A stretch of DNA of 64,000 bases from Paralichthys olivaceus (taxonomy: Eukaryota; Chordata; Actinopteri; Pleuronectiformes; Paralichthyidae): NCBI RefSeq assembly GCF_024713975.1, contig NC_091100.1:13856001-13920000 (forward strand). Reading direction: 5' to 3'. Every line of letters begins with the position of its first letter. The stretch's first letter is position 1. Made by a program: the position numbers and the translations under genes. A model generated the notes under the pieces. That model saw only the letters and a program-made list of their open reading frames with translations. It was not told where the DNA came from and searched no databases. Shown here in pieces: positions 13,579-24,780 of the stretch.

Positions 13579-16500
13579 CAATAAACAGGAAGTTTGATGT
13601 GGAAATAGGGGGAGGTTTAGGTGTCAGACTGTCCATCTGTCACCGCACAACACAATGAGTACAAGTTCAGTTGAAGAACACTTACTTGTATTTGGAGTCC
13701 GTAGTGGTTCTGTACGTCACAATCGGACACGTTCACACAGGACGTCAGGTCGATCTCTCCGTCCAGATCGTCCAACTGCAGCACAATGAGAAAGTTCAAA
13801 TTCAGACAAGTAACATCACACAAACAAGAAGAAGAATGAAAGAAAAACTAAGGGTCCAACTAATGATGGAAATATCCTAGATTTCACATCATGTCAAATG
13901 GAATTAATTGCTGTAGATTCAAATATAGGATGTTTTCTGATAAAGTACTTATTGGGTCAAACCTCCTCAGCCTCCGAGTCTCTGTAGAACCTCAGCGAAG
14001 TATGACCCAGAACAAACCAGTGTTTCCTCCACTAAGCAAGAAACAGTACATGTTAATTAAACTGTGAAGTAAAACACTAATATATTGTAATAATATTTTC
14101 AGGTGTGTGGATATTTTAAGCATCAAGTCTCAGTGCATTGATTTGTATTCTGTCTGTGTGTATGACATTGTGGTTACAATGCCAGTTATGATTGAAAACC
14201 ACAAAATTCTCACTTTGGATGAATTAAAATAATTTTAAAAAGTTACAAAACATCTTATTTACCTTTCCCTGTTCATCCAGTCTGGACATCCACCCCTTCA
14301 AGGAACAACGTTCTGCGGATCAAGTATCAAGAACAAGCTCTTTAAAGCTTCTGTAGCACTTTGAGTGTGAAACTACAGGAAGAGGAAACTGTCTATGACA
14401 GATGAATGTGTGAGATAACGACTTGATTGTTATGCGTGCAAAGAGAGGAGGGCAACATATTAAAGCATGAAAAGAGGGAAATATGCTGCAGAGTGTGTGT
14501 AGATAGAAAGAGGAAGAGCTGTAGTGTTTGTAAAGTGTTATCAACGAGGTAAAAGGGAAGAGAAAGAGGAGAAGATGAAAACATTGAGAGGCTGATATGA
14601 AAGCAAACAGCTGCTGTTGCAGTATTTTATATCAGGAGATACTCACCATGCATCACATTGTATATGATTTATGTTATGTGGGGAGAGAAAAAGAAATGGA
14701 GAGATTTTCTTCAACACTTTCTTTAACATTGCAAGAGGGAATAATTCATGGATCTTGTTGTAGAGGGAGAGACTTATACCAAAAACAAAGTGTAGAGTTC
14801 TAATATCTATGAACAGGTGAAATTTGGTGTGGATCTGGACATGATTAGGATTTTGTGAATCAAAATAAATATTTTTGGGGGGATGATCTTTATTCAGTTA
14901 CTGTATGGTAACAAATATTCCTTTCAGCTTTATCAGATAATTAATATTTAGTTTAATGGGAACCCTTTGCAGAACATTTATGTGCACATTTGTATCTGAT
15001 CTCAACAGGTAGATCTCAAAGCTCACATTTTTTCATGGTCAGGTGATTCACAGCATTGGAGAAAATAATATTTTGAATGTTTCATTTTGTGATCATTCAT
15101 CCCTTTGTGTTTGCTAACTCAGGAGTTTCAGACTCCAGGATACACTGGCTCGAACCATCCTAGAAACTAATAATAAAGATGATAAATCATATGAACATGC
15201 TGCCCTGAAACATACAGAGAGCACAGATTAATGGATTTTTACTGCAGGGTGCTTCTGTGAAAGCACCTGATGTAAAACAGCTGAAATAAACTTTGAGGAT
15301 CCACTTTAGAATGAATCCATATAATGACCCAGTTTCCTGTGAACACTGTGATTGATACACATGCAGGGAATCATGGGAGCTTGCTCACCTGTGTTTGCAG
15401 GTGTTCAGGAGAAGCTCGCTCATTCGGCTTTGAAGATCTGGGTTTTCCGCTTTGATGATCTGAACTCTTTGGCAGAACAAACAGGCAAGATTAAAGATTT
15501 TGTTTGTATTTCAGCATGTATTTTATTGTGAAAATCATTTCATCGCACCTGTGTATGAAGAGATGCTGTTGACGGCCTTCGAGATGATCGTCCGTTTTCG
15601 GAGTCCCGACATTTCTCTCGTCTGTCTCTCCCTCTCTCCCTGACTCTGCCCCTCTCATCTGGCTCAAGCCTTGAACTGTAGATGTCTGTCTCATCTCGGC
15701 CCCTTCAGGTCCACATTATGGTGTAAAGGAAAGACACATTTATTTTGTGTCTTTGACACACACAAATAAACTATGTGCACATTTTTTACATCTTTCTTTC
15801 CTGCCACGCTATTATTTCACTTTTCTTCCAACTGCCAAAGTATTTAAAGACACACCTACACTAGGAATGCAGAATAAATGTACAGTTGTGAGATGTCTGT
15901 TATGGTTGTACAAGAATATATGCTGAGCATCATGATACCATGCAGCACCAGGTGGTATATTACGAACCTGTATGACCTGATAGTGGGGTCTCTGCATGGG
16001 CTGGGACTCTGGTTCCTCCTCCTCAGTCCAGGAATTTCTTCTTCTGACTCCAGCTGGATCTTTGGAATATCAGCCAGAACTATGTAGTCGTCTATGGTCA
16101 TCCCCACCTCCAATACAGAAAGATTTAACATTAATTTTAGGTGATATGGAGCGATGTGTACTGCACCAAACGGGATTGTTAGGTTGAATTTGTTAAGAAG
16201 CAGCTGTTTGAGTGTTGTTAAAGGTTCAGTGTGTAAGATTTAGGTGAAAGGGATTTTTGGCAGAAATTGAATATAAATCCTTTATATGGTCCTTTATATT
16301 TAAATACTTTATATTTAGATGGGGGGGGGGGGTTTAAGACTGAAGTTCACTACAGGTTCTATCTGTCTTCTATCTTTGGAAGGAGAGGGTGAGGTGAGGA
16401 GTATTCAGCTGCATCATGACACTTCACCTCTAGATGTCACTAAATTCTACACACTGCACCTTTAATAGTTGGAAATGTGTGAAACTGTAGTTTTAGTAAT

Positions 16501-19500
16501 GTATGAAGTCAAATAAGGGACATAATATTTTGTTTGTAAAAACTTTAACAGCCTGCAGCTCTATATAAAATTTTGTGTGCCAAAATTATGTATCTGAATG
16601 TCTAAAACAATGTGTGAAAAGGTTTTGTGCACACAGATATAATTTCCACATGTAAAGCAAAAAAAACAGTTAAAATTTGTCGAGGAATATTTTCAGCAGT
16701 GGGTTTGTTGAGAGCCAGAGACAGACACACATATCTTATTTGTGCATCTGATACTGAAGCTACAAGCTACAAGCATGATTTTAATCCTGTATTCAAGCCT
16801 GAGCTGACGAGCCAATCATTTACTCTGATCATTTAGGATTTTCAAAGTTTACTCCTCAATGTAATAACTAATATAATATTTTTAAACTTCAGTTCACTGA
16901 GCCCCCCTTGGAGTGTTCAGAAACCCCCTTGGGATGCCTGTATCACACTTTGAAAAGCTGTGACCTGACCTAATAGTGCCATATGTATTTCCTCTTTGTG
17001 AATAGTGTTTCTATGTTGGGGTGGGTAGAGGTAGGTATAAATGAAAACATGGTGGAACAATGAGAAACATTTTTTGATAAAAGTTTGAATGCTGAATCAA
17101 TATTTTTTAAGTTGTGAGGATAATGAGATGAAGAGTGGACCGTCATGTTAGCAGCTCTGTGAGGCTGATCTGTGAGCTTTAGGATATAAAGTTGATGAAT
17201 CTGACATCAAATGTGTAAATAAGGGAAACTGTGCAATCAATCCATTTGTTTTCAGTTGTTAAGCAACTAACTGATATGGTGCCATGTCAATAAAAACCCC
17301 ACAGAATTCTCACCTCCTCAGTTTCTACAGCTTCTTTCTTGGGTTCAGAGATCAGCAAGGCCTCCATGCCTCGTCTCATGTTGCTCCTGCTTCTGTCAGT
17401 GCTGACCTTATTTTTCCCCTCACTGCCCTTATCAGTTTCAGTGATTGCATCCTGGGACCCTGAACTGCCGAGCACCTGAAAGTCTGCACCTTGTCTCGAC
17501 ATAGAGGAGCCATGTGACGGCAGGAGGCTCAGTAAGGAGTGTGCGGACCCCTGCCACGAGCCCTGAGAGGGACTCAGTCTGCTATCTCTGGAGTGGGCCT
17601 CCCTCCGTGGTGTGGGACTGTGTGCACCATACATGTTCCTGGATGGCGATACTTCCCGGCTATTACGAGAGCAAGTGTTGGCCAAGCTGTTCATGCTTGT
17701 TCTGGTTCTCGGAGATGCTTGAGATGCTTCATATGAGTTCTGCTGTATGGCAGAGGAGCCACGGCGGGAGATAAACTCCAGGTTCCTGTAGAGTTTCTCA
17801 GAGTCTAAACTGTGCTTGACTGAAGCTCTCGATGGACTCCTCGACTCTCGACTGCATCCCCTCTGACCCTCATAGTCACCGTCCTGTAAGTGGAAGGAGT
17901 TTGTGCTCCTGTGAGATGGGGGAGCCCTTGGGGGGGAGCTGGTACGAGAGGCGATGGACCGTCTCCTGCGAGATGGACTGGACCTGCCTGATGTATGCCG
18001 AGAAGGAGGATGAGACGGAAGCTGAGATGAGGTGTGTGAGCGAGCCTGACTCCTACAGAGGGAGCTCCCTCTCTGAGGTCCCACAGGAGATTCATGTAAC
18101 TTGTAGCGGTCAGGACTCACAGAGCTGTGACGGGTTGGCGAGTTTCTCTCTGAGTCAGTTCCCCGTCTGAAGTTGGAATGGTATGTGTACCTCTGTGGGG
18201 ATTCGCTTCTCCAAATTTCCTGGATGTACGTCTCTGTGTTCCTCCTCTGGGAGGGCACGCCAAGGTTGACATTCCTGTAGGGGACACAGGCCTTGGGCTC
18301 AGGAGCATAGTTGCTGGGGAGGGGGTGTCCCCGCTCGTAGTAACGATATGTACGTTTGTTGACTTCCTCCATCTGCCGCTCACCATCGCCTTTTCTGTCT
18401 GGAGAGAAATATCCACTCTCTTGTTCCCTGAATGCTCTGGACTCTGAAAATCATACAAGCCTGAGGTCAGCACTTAAAATATTGAGACATCATGGAGCAC
18501 TTGTTAAGATTAAAATGGTCCTCTATTAGTTTTTGACTGACCTGATGGCCGGCGGGACTTGTCTCTGCCCCTCCTCTCGTCCATCCAGGTACTTTCAGTG
18601 GCTCTGTGGGGAGAAGGGTCCAGCCGGGTCATATCTCTCTGGGCCACACGGTGCCTCTCTGAGCTGAGGGATCTGCTCCTCTCTGGACAGTCCCACTGAT
18701 TTGGAGAGCTGCAGGAGGTAAAGCACGGTCATGACAGAAATGTAGATGAAGAAGTTTGAGTTTGATTTCAAATATAAAATATGTACACTGGACAGTCACT
18801 TGACTGACAGTCCTCTGGTTGTGGGTAAAACTAAAATCGTGGGCTCAACTTGGTCACTACATTTTGATTCATCTTAAACAGACCATAGACTGAAATATAA
18901 AGATAGAGAGCACTTCCTCCCACTTTCCAGTAATGAAACTAAAATAAATACATTTGGAGTCTGTACAGTAATAATCAAAACAAACACCAGTGTGATAAAG
19001 AGCTAAAATAAAATATTGTTTGCCGTGTACTGTGACTTTTTATTTCAGCTCATGTCTCATCCACTAATATGGTGGAGGCTGGATTTATGACCTATACTAC
19101 AGCCAGCCAGCAGGTGGTGATTGAGATACTTTGGCTTCACTTTTAAGGATCAGCCATCTCAGTAAAAAGTGTTTTTTGAAAATCAGGCAACTGGATAGTC
19201 ACCTGGATTGTATGTCAGTGGCACAGATATTAAGTTCCCACTCAGGACTCAGACTGTGGACAAGACTCCACTCGTACGTCCAGCCACCGCTGACATCATC
19301 ACTACTGCCACTTGTGGTCACCTCGGACCGGATGTGATTATCGTCATCTGTATCCTGGTGTGGAGTGAAAAAAAAAAAAATTGAAGCATTCTATCAAACC
19401 GATGTTTTAACGAGGGAACAAGGGAATGAGTCAGAAGATAAAATGTCAAGTTGTGGAATCATTTAATTAGACTGTTACAGGAAATTAGATATTTCCTTTG

Positions 19501-21975
19501 ATAATAACCACTGTTATCACATTTGATTTTAGAATAAAGCTCCAACAGAGTCAATTCTGCCTCATTATGACCCTGACAAAACCTGAACACAACATTGGTC
19601 TTTCATCACACAAATTTAAAACAACAATAACACAAATAAACTCTAAATCTTCATTGCACACACTAATAAATTGCCACACAACATCCCAAGTCTAAGACAT
19701 ATTTCACTTACTGTGACGTCTGACTGTCCTCCAGTCAACTCTGCTGTCAGGGTGTTCAGTAGCTATGCTCCTTCTGTCCTTCCTTCTCCTCACTAAGCCA
19801 ATACATTTAGACTGCACAGGACGTAACTCAAGCTAGTCCCTGGTCATGCTCATCATTATTTCATTGCTCTAGTGCTTTTGCGTTACCAGAACCGCCCACT
19901 CCACTTCTTCCTCATCTTCATCTTTTCTTTCTGTAGTTATATGTCACATTTACAGAAAACAGAAAAAATGTAATACTTTTAGGTTTGATGGCTACAGGTT
20001 TCAAGAATTTTCACTTTTTATACTTACTTACATTTTAAGATCACAAATTCTGTTTTACATAATTACTTTGATAAAAATAGCTTCCTTGACTTTAATCTGT
20101 TGTATACTTGACCATAAGTGGGCCAGTGTTGTGTGAGTTGACATGTTTGCATGCGTCATATGGGCGGCATATCAGATTACAACTCAGTCCCCAGGGAATG
20201 TAATGAGTTTTCATTAATTAATGATACAGAATCAAATACCACCTTGCCCTTCCCCCACCTACACAGTGTTTCAGTTGCTGATTGTGTTATAAATTGACGT
20301 CATCACAGTGAGCCAGTTGTGGATTAGTTTTATCCCACCTGTCGTACTGAATGACAGCAAGTCAATAAAAAGCACTTGATCCTGTACCGTAAATGCATGT
20401 TTTGAGCAGTAAACTAAATTAAATAACTGTTCTTTGATTAAATACATCATTGCAGTTTTAATATCACAATTATTACCAAATTATTTTAAAATAATTACAT
20501 TTATGGGTTGAGCATGGCTCATATACTGTTTCAAACCTTCTTGGACATTGCAGGGCCAGTTCTTGACCTTTAATCTCCAAATTCTAATCAGGTCGTGCTT
20601 GTGCCTGAGTGAATGTTTGTGCCAGATATAATGAAATTCTCTGCAGGTATTCCTGATATAAATCATTCTCAACGTCACCGTGAACTTGATCTGTGACCAA
20701 CAAAACAAAATCAGTTAAGTCTTGAGTCTAAGTGAATGTTTGTACAATCAGTTCATTCTTGCAAGTTTGTACCAAATTTGAGTAAAATCCTTTAAGGCAT
20801 TTTTGAATGTTCACAAGAATGGGACAGACAACTCTAAAACATAATCATTCTGATACTTGCCTTTGCAACTTTTTGGGAAATAATGAAATGGCCATACTTT
20901 GTAATTCGGTAACAAAACAAGCAGAAAGGACCTAAACACAGACTGACAAAAACTGGGTTGGTGAAGGAGCTTTTTAATTAAATGAAAAAAGAAGAAAACT
21001 GGCTATGCATGAGTATAGAGATGAATAAAGGGAGAAATAGGCACAGGCAGAAATAATCCAATAAAAAACAGGTAATCCGACAACAGGAAGCAAGAACAAA
21101 GGTCAGTGGACAGGATCTAACAGATAATCTGCCAAAAGCCTTGGTGAAGATGGCAGGTATGTACACTGACTGAGGGGATGAGAACACTAGAGGAAGGGGT
21201 GTGTGCATGGAAACTCAGAGGAGCAGACCATGGCTGTGTCTCAATTCAGGGGCCGCATCCTTCAGAGGACCCGGTCCACACAGCTGAACTAGACTACTTC
21301 TTGCATCACCAGTTGTCCCACCTTTGCGGTCGTCTCCTGACAACAGAGCTATGGATTAAAAAGCTCAGTGGATAATTTAAATGTTGAAAAGGTGTGTGAG
21401 TTTAGCTGTTTGCTTGAGTACATAAAAACTAAAATTAATAATTTTCACAGTCAAAAACTGTTTGTCAAAGAAGCGCAATGAATCATGGGATATGTAGGGC
21501 CGGCAAGTATCCACCCAGTGGAGCCTCCATTGCTTTGGGGTGGAAGGACACATTTGTCAGAGCTTTCGAAATGGGACATTTGGGAAATGGGTTTTGAAAT
21601 GTAGCCTCCAAAGAATGCAGCCCCTGAATTGGGTCAATAGATGCCCCAACAAGTTGGAGTCTCCTTGGACTTTGGCCAGTCATGCCTAAAAGATTTCTCC
21701 TCCCTGTTGTTTCATGTATTTATTTTATTTTATTCACTGTATATTATTCTTTTGGCATTGTTATGTCTAATTCTAAAAATCTTTTAAATACATGACAGAA
21801 ATCTTGAGGTGATTCATGTACGTACCCACTGTGGACTGTCCCTTTGTGAGGCGGTGGCAGCCGCGTTGCTGCTGAGATGCATATGATCTGGTCGAAGGCA
21901 GGAGCTGCAGCGGGAGGGGTCAAAGGTGTTCGGCTGGAACTGATGGCAGTAATAGTCCTCAGCAGGGGGCGCCAT
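9568..21975 (-). CDS. triobp: TRIO and F-actin-binding protein, long isoform (19 coding exons)
   Basis: TRIOBP bundles F-actin and regulates the cytoskeleton; long forms build stereocilia rootlets. Exons in order: 21975-21826, 19354-19203, 18708-18542, 18443-17314, 16107-15968, 15702-15549, 15466-15389, 14295-14263, 14031-13963, 13775-13686, 13481-13387, 12870-12234, 12121-11887, 11424-11325, 11153-11000, 10927-10808, 10558-10445, 9918-9832, 9714-9568. Total 3852 nt (1283 aa), all phases agree. The N-terminus carries C-x12-C-x2-C ([17 protein letters not shown]), shared with human TRIOBP and MPRIP. Then follow a Ser/Arg-rich region (large exon 17314-18443), the [10 protein letters not shown] motif, a PH domain at about 658-753 ([32 protein letters not shown]) and a C-terminal coiled coil at about 966-1283 ([23 protein letters not shown]). 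Donor/acceptor choices for exon 14295-14263 are set by phase. The link from 21826 straight to 19354 is the least certain. Confidence 0.88.
11157..11197. repeat. (CA)n microsatellite in a triobp intron
   Basis: About 40 bp of near-perfect CA dinucleotides with one CATA interruption, a few bases upstream (in transcription) of the acceptor for exon 11153-11000. It forms part of that intron's polypyrimidine/GT tract on the minus strand. Confidence 0.9.
13509..13577. repeat. (CA)n microsatellite in a triobp intron
   Basis: Roughly 34 CA units with one CACG interruption, just upstream in transcription of exon 13481-13387. Read on the minus strand it is a GT run close to the splice acceptor. Confidence 0.92.
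16218..16465. mobile_element. TTAA-flanked MITE with about 25-bp terminal inverted repeats
   Basis: The left end reads TTAA then AGGTTCAGTGTGTAAGATTT (16218-16241). The right end, reverse-complemented, reads TTAA then AGGTGCAGTGTGTAGAATTT. The ends are inverted copies with about two mismatches, bounded on each side by TTAA, the duplication used by piggyBac-type elements. The 240-bp body is non-coding, with a G-run at about 16321-16332. It lies in the triobp intron before exon 16107-15968. A second, truncated copy is at 1750-1980. Confidence 0.78.
19712..19787 (-). other. Possible alternative 5' exon of triobp
   Basis: On the minus strand a good donor, ACA then GTAAGTG, follows base 19712. 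The reading that would join exon 19354-19203 in phase has a TAG 48 nt upstream of this donor and no ATG between, so if used the exon would be mainly untranslated. It may mark an internal promoter for a shorter isoform. The left boundary in transcription is not defined. Confidence 0.3.
20500..20840. repeat. Teleost interspersed repeat, two diverged modules
   Basis: Two modules each carry the frame of GTGAATGTTTGT, then CCA(G/A)AT..GA..AAAT and a late TCACAAGAATGGGACAGAC. They resemble the copy at 29440-29595. The family is widespread in fish intergenic DNA; the naming is from memory and no formal class is assigned. Confidence 0.5.
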
Positions 21976-23171
21976 ATTGATCCCGCTGACTCCTTCCTGT
22001 CATTTGTTCAGTTGGGTGTTCTCAGGCAGGTTGGCACTTAAATAGCCATTGATTTTAATTGAGACGCTGTGGTGTTATTTCCCAGGAGGCTATAGACACA
22101 GTTCATTAGCATAATATGAGTAACAATCAACAAAACAACAAAATTATTAGTTATGAGGAGGCTCTTAAAGATTAAAGGTTAATTCTTTAGATTTTGCATG
22201 TAATTGCATGTAAGCAGAACAGTAGCCCTTCAAACTTAAATTAAAAAACTTTTTTTTCCTCATAAATAGTTCTCAGTGTCATGTAATACAATACAATGTA
22301 ATAATGTCATATCTCTTGAAAAGGGTTCGTGTGAACAGATCCTCGAATAACCCCTCGACTACCCCCACTATGGTTGAGACAGCTCTCCACCACAGAGAAG
22401 AAAATTGTGACAGTGCCAATAAGCAGAGGATATCCTCCAGTGTAATATCTGACAAAATACACTTACTGCAAAAATAAGTAATGACAACATGCTTTACCTT
22501 ACGCAATGTGATCTGGAGTCCTCAAAAGGTGAAACAATGTAGTAAGTTTAATCTCCAAGAAAAGATCCTTCACTGAAAGCTCAGTGGTCACGGAGGCGAC
22601 GGAGGCTGTTGGTCTTTTGTCAGAAAAAAGAACCTTCATGGGTCCAATATGCTGACTGTGTCCTATCAGATATCATCATCTTTAGAATGTGAAACGAGGC
22701 ACTGACTCCTCTTGGCAGATGTCTCATGGACAGTGCTGCACAGATGGTTGGTCTGACGGTGCAGCCACAAAGAGGCCAGAGTTCCAATGTGTTGGTATGG
22801 AATAAAAAGTGAAAAAGAAAACCTTATAAAAGGGCTAATGTGTATCTTTAATAACATGTGCAACAAAGAAGGCCATATTAATCTAACAGTCTTTTGTTTC
22901 TCTTTGTATGCTGCATCTGTACCCTGATAAGAACATTATTCATCTTTATTTTTTAACTCCAGAGTAAAACACGTACAGACCGATGAACCTGGTCAGTCCT
23001 GTCAGTCAGGACATTGGTAACATTGAAGTTTAATAAGTCTAAAAGAATAATAACAGGGAAATAATAGTTTGATAATGGATCAATCATTTCAAACAGAAAT
23101 CAAGAATATCTCAAATGTATGTTGTGCAGCCAAATCCACAAAACATTATTGTAAATTCTCCTGGAGAAATA

Positions 23172-23196
23172 CTCAATTCAATTCAATTCAATTCAA
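23172..23196. repeat. (TTCAA)n pentanucleotide repeat
   Basis: Five TTCAA units lead into ACCTTTATTGTCAATGAAC, the usual head of a teleost dispersed repeat. Confidence 0.7.
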
Positions 23197-23686
23197 ACCT
23201 TTATTGTCAATGAACAGTGTACAATGAATTTAAGTAATTTAAAAAGTAGGGTTTTAAAACAGATGAGTAGATTTACTCACCCCGTGATTGAGTGGCCCCC
23301 ATAGGGGTGGAGCTACAATGGCAATTGGATAAAAGCTCATAAAGAGTCTTCAGAGGGCATCAGTGTGAAAAGGTGGTGACTTGGGTGGGTTCTGTAAATG
23401 TCCTCTAGTGATTGGTTGTTCCAGTGTTATGACTTTCTGCAAGTGGAGATTTACTTTGAACCTATTTTGGGAAATAGAGGAGTAATGATATGATAATATT
23501 TGTTTTTAATCACAGACGGATTAAGTATTACCTTAATCTTGTTTTTGCAGCAAACTCCTACAAGCAAGTGGAGTCTGTGTGTGAAAGCTGTTGACATCAT
23601 TAGTTGATTTAATTCCCATAAGGTGACTGTTTGTCAGTGTTTGAGAGAGCCACAAGAGGGGGCTTTTTGTTTTTTCTCTTTCTCTC

Positions 23687-23687
<1 letters not shown>

Positions 23688-23717
<30 letters not shown>

Positions 23718-23859
23718 TGTGTGTGTGTGCATGCACACATACAGTGCAGTACAATACTGAGATGTACACAAACTGAGGACAAATGTGCATTTGAATGCTC
23801 ACATTCAGTCTGTCTTCCTATCCCCTATGTTCTGCACACACACACACACACACACACAC
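23688..23859. repeat. GT/GA microsatellite and nearby CA microsatellite
   Basis: A compound GT-GA-GT run (23688-23730) is followed about 105 bp later by a 25-bp CA run (23835-23859). Both are non-coding. Confidence 0.85.
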
Positions 23860-24036
23860 TAACACTCACGCACACACACATGATCACATACATGCAAACT
23901 CAGACTTAATAAAAATTGCCGTGCACCATCTGCTTGTTAATCCCACTTGGCTCATCAAACATCCACAGAGTGTTTATGAGTGTACTAGTCTGTAATGTCT
24001 TAAAATGACTGATGAGAGCTGAGTGCTGAAGCCCAA

Positions 24037-24038
<2 letters not shown>

Positions 24039-24069
<31 letters not shown>
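24039..24069. repeat. (GT)n microsatellite
   Basis: About 15 uninterrupted GT units. Confidence 0.9.
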
Positions 24070-24700
24070 ACTGTGTAAACTTAAAGCACGACTGAAATTG
24101 GGTTTTTTTATGATTAATTACGCTTTTCTAAGCCATCTTTTTTGTCGACCAGTGATATCACATGAACCTCTGAGACACATGAGTGTAATTAAACATCTCT
24201 GGCAAGTAAAATGACAATTAAGCAGAGATATTTTCGTCTTGTGCTGCATGTCACATGCTGCATTCAGCTGCTCTGGCAGCAGCTATAATGAGCGGGTAGA
24301 GTCCGTATCCATGGAAATGAAGATGGAAGACTTCAGTTCACACAACTTCTAACTAATTGGAAGCTAAACATTTTAAATGAGTGTAATACAGCTACTTTAT
24401 GTCAAACTGTGACATTTTGTTATTTATTTCTTTACTGCAACACTGTCGGAGCTCCACCACTGCTCTGTTTTCACTGATGTCAAAATCAAATTGTTAAAAA
24501 TGCTCCTTTTTATCACACATCAACCCAGTTAATATTAAGGCGAGTATTAGGGCAATGTTGAGGAAAATAAATTATGGGGTTTCAAAGATGCAGTTGTTTA
24601 CTTTACAAGAATTTAGTCAAACTTGAGAAGAAAATCTTTTTTCTTCTTTTTACAAGAATATAGTCGGAATACTAGGAGAATAAAGTCATAATTGAGTAGA

Positions 24701-24780
24701 AGGCAAAGGCAAATCAAGGCAAATTTATTTATATCACACATTTCACACTTGAGCAGCATTGAAGCTAAAGGCAGCTTCAC
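24701..24780. repeat. Teleost dispersed repeat fragment
   Basis: CAAGGCAAATTTATTTATAT followed by CACATTTCACACTTGAG matches the head of a very common fish repeat. Only this fragment is seen and there is no coding potential. Confidence 0.5.

Noticed and set aside
14263-14312. Longer version of the first PH-domain exon of triobp, using the acceptor at 14313
   Set aside because: It would be out of phase with the preceding exon (ends in phase 0) and hit a stop. The acceptor ending at 14296 keeps the frame and the PH start GWMS.
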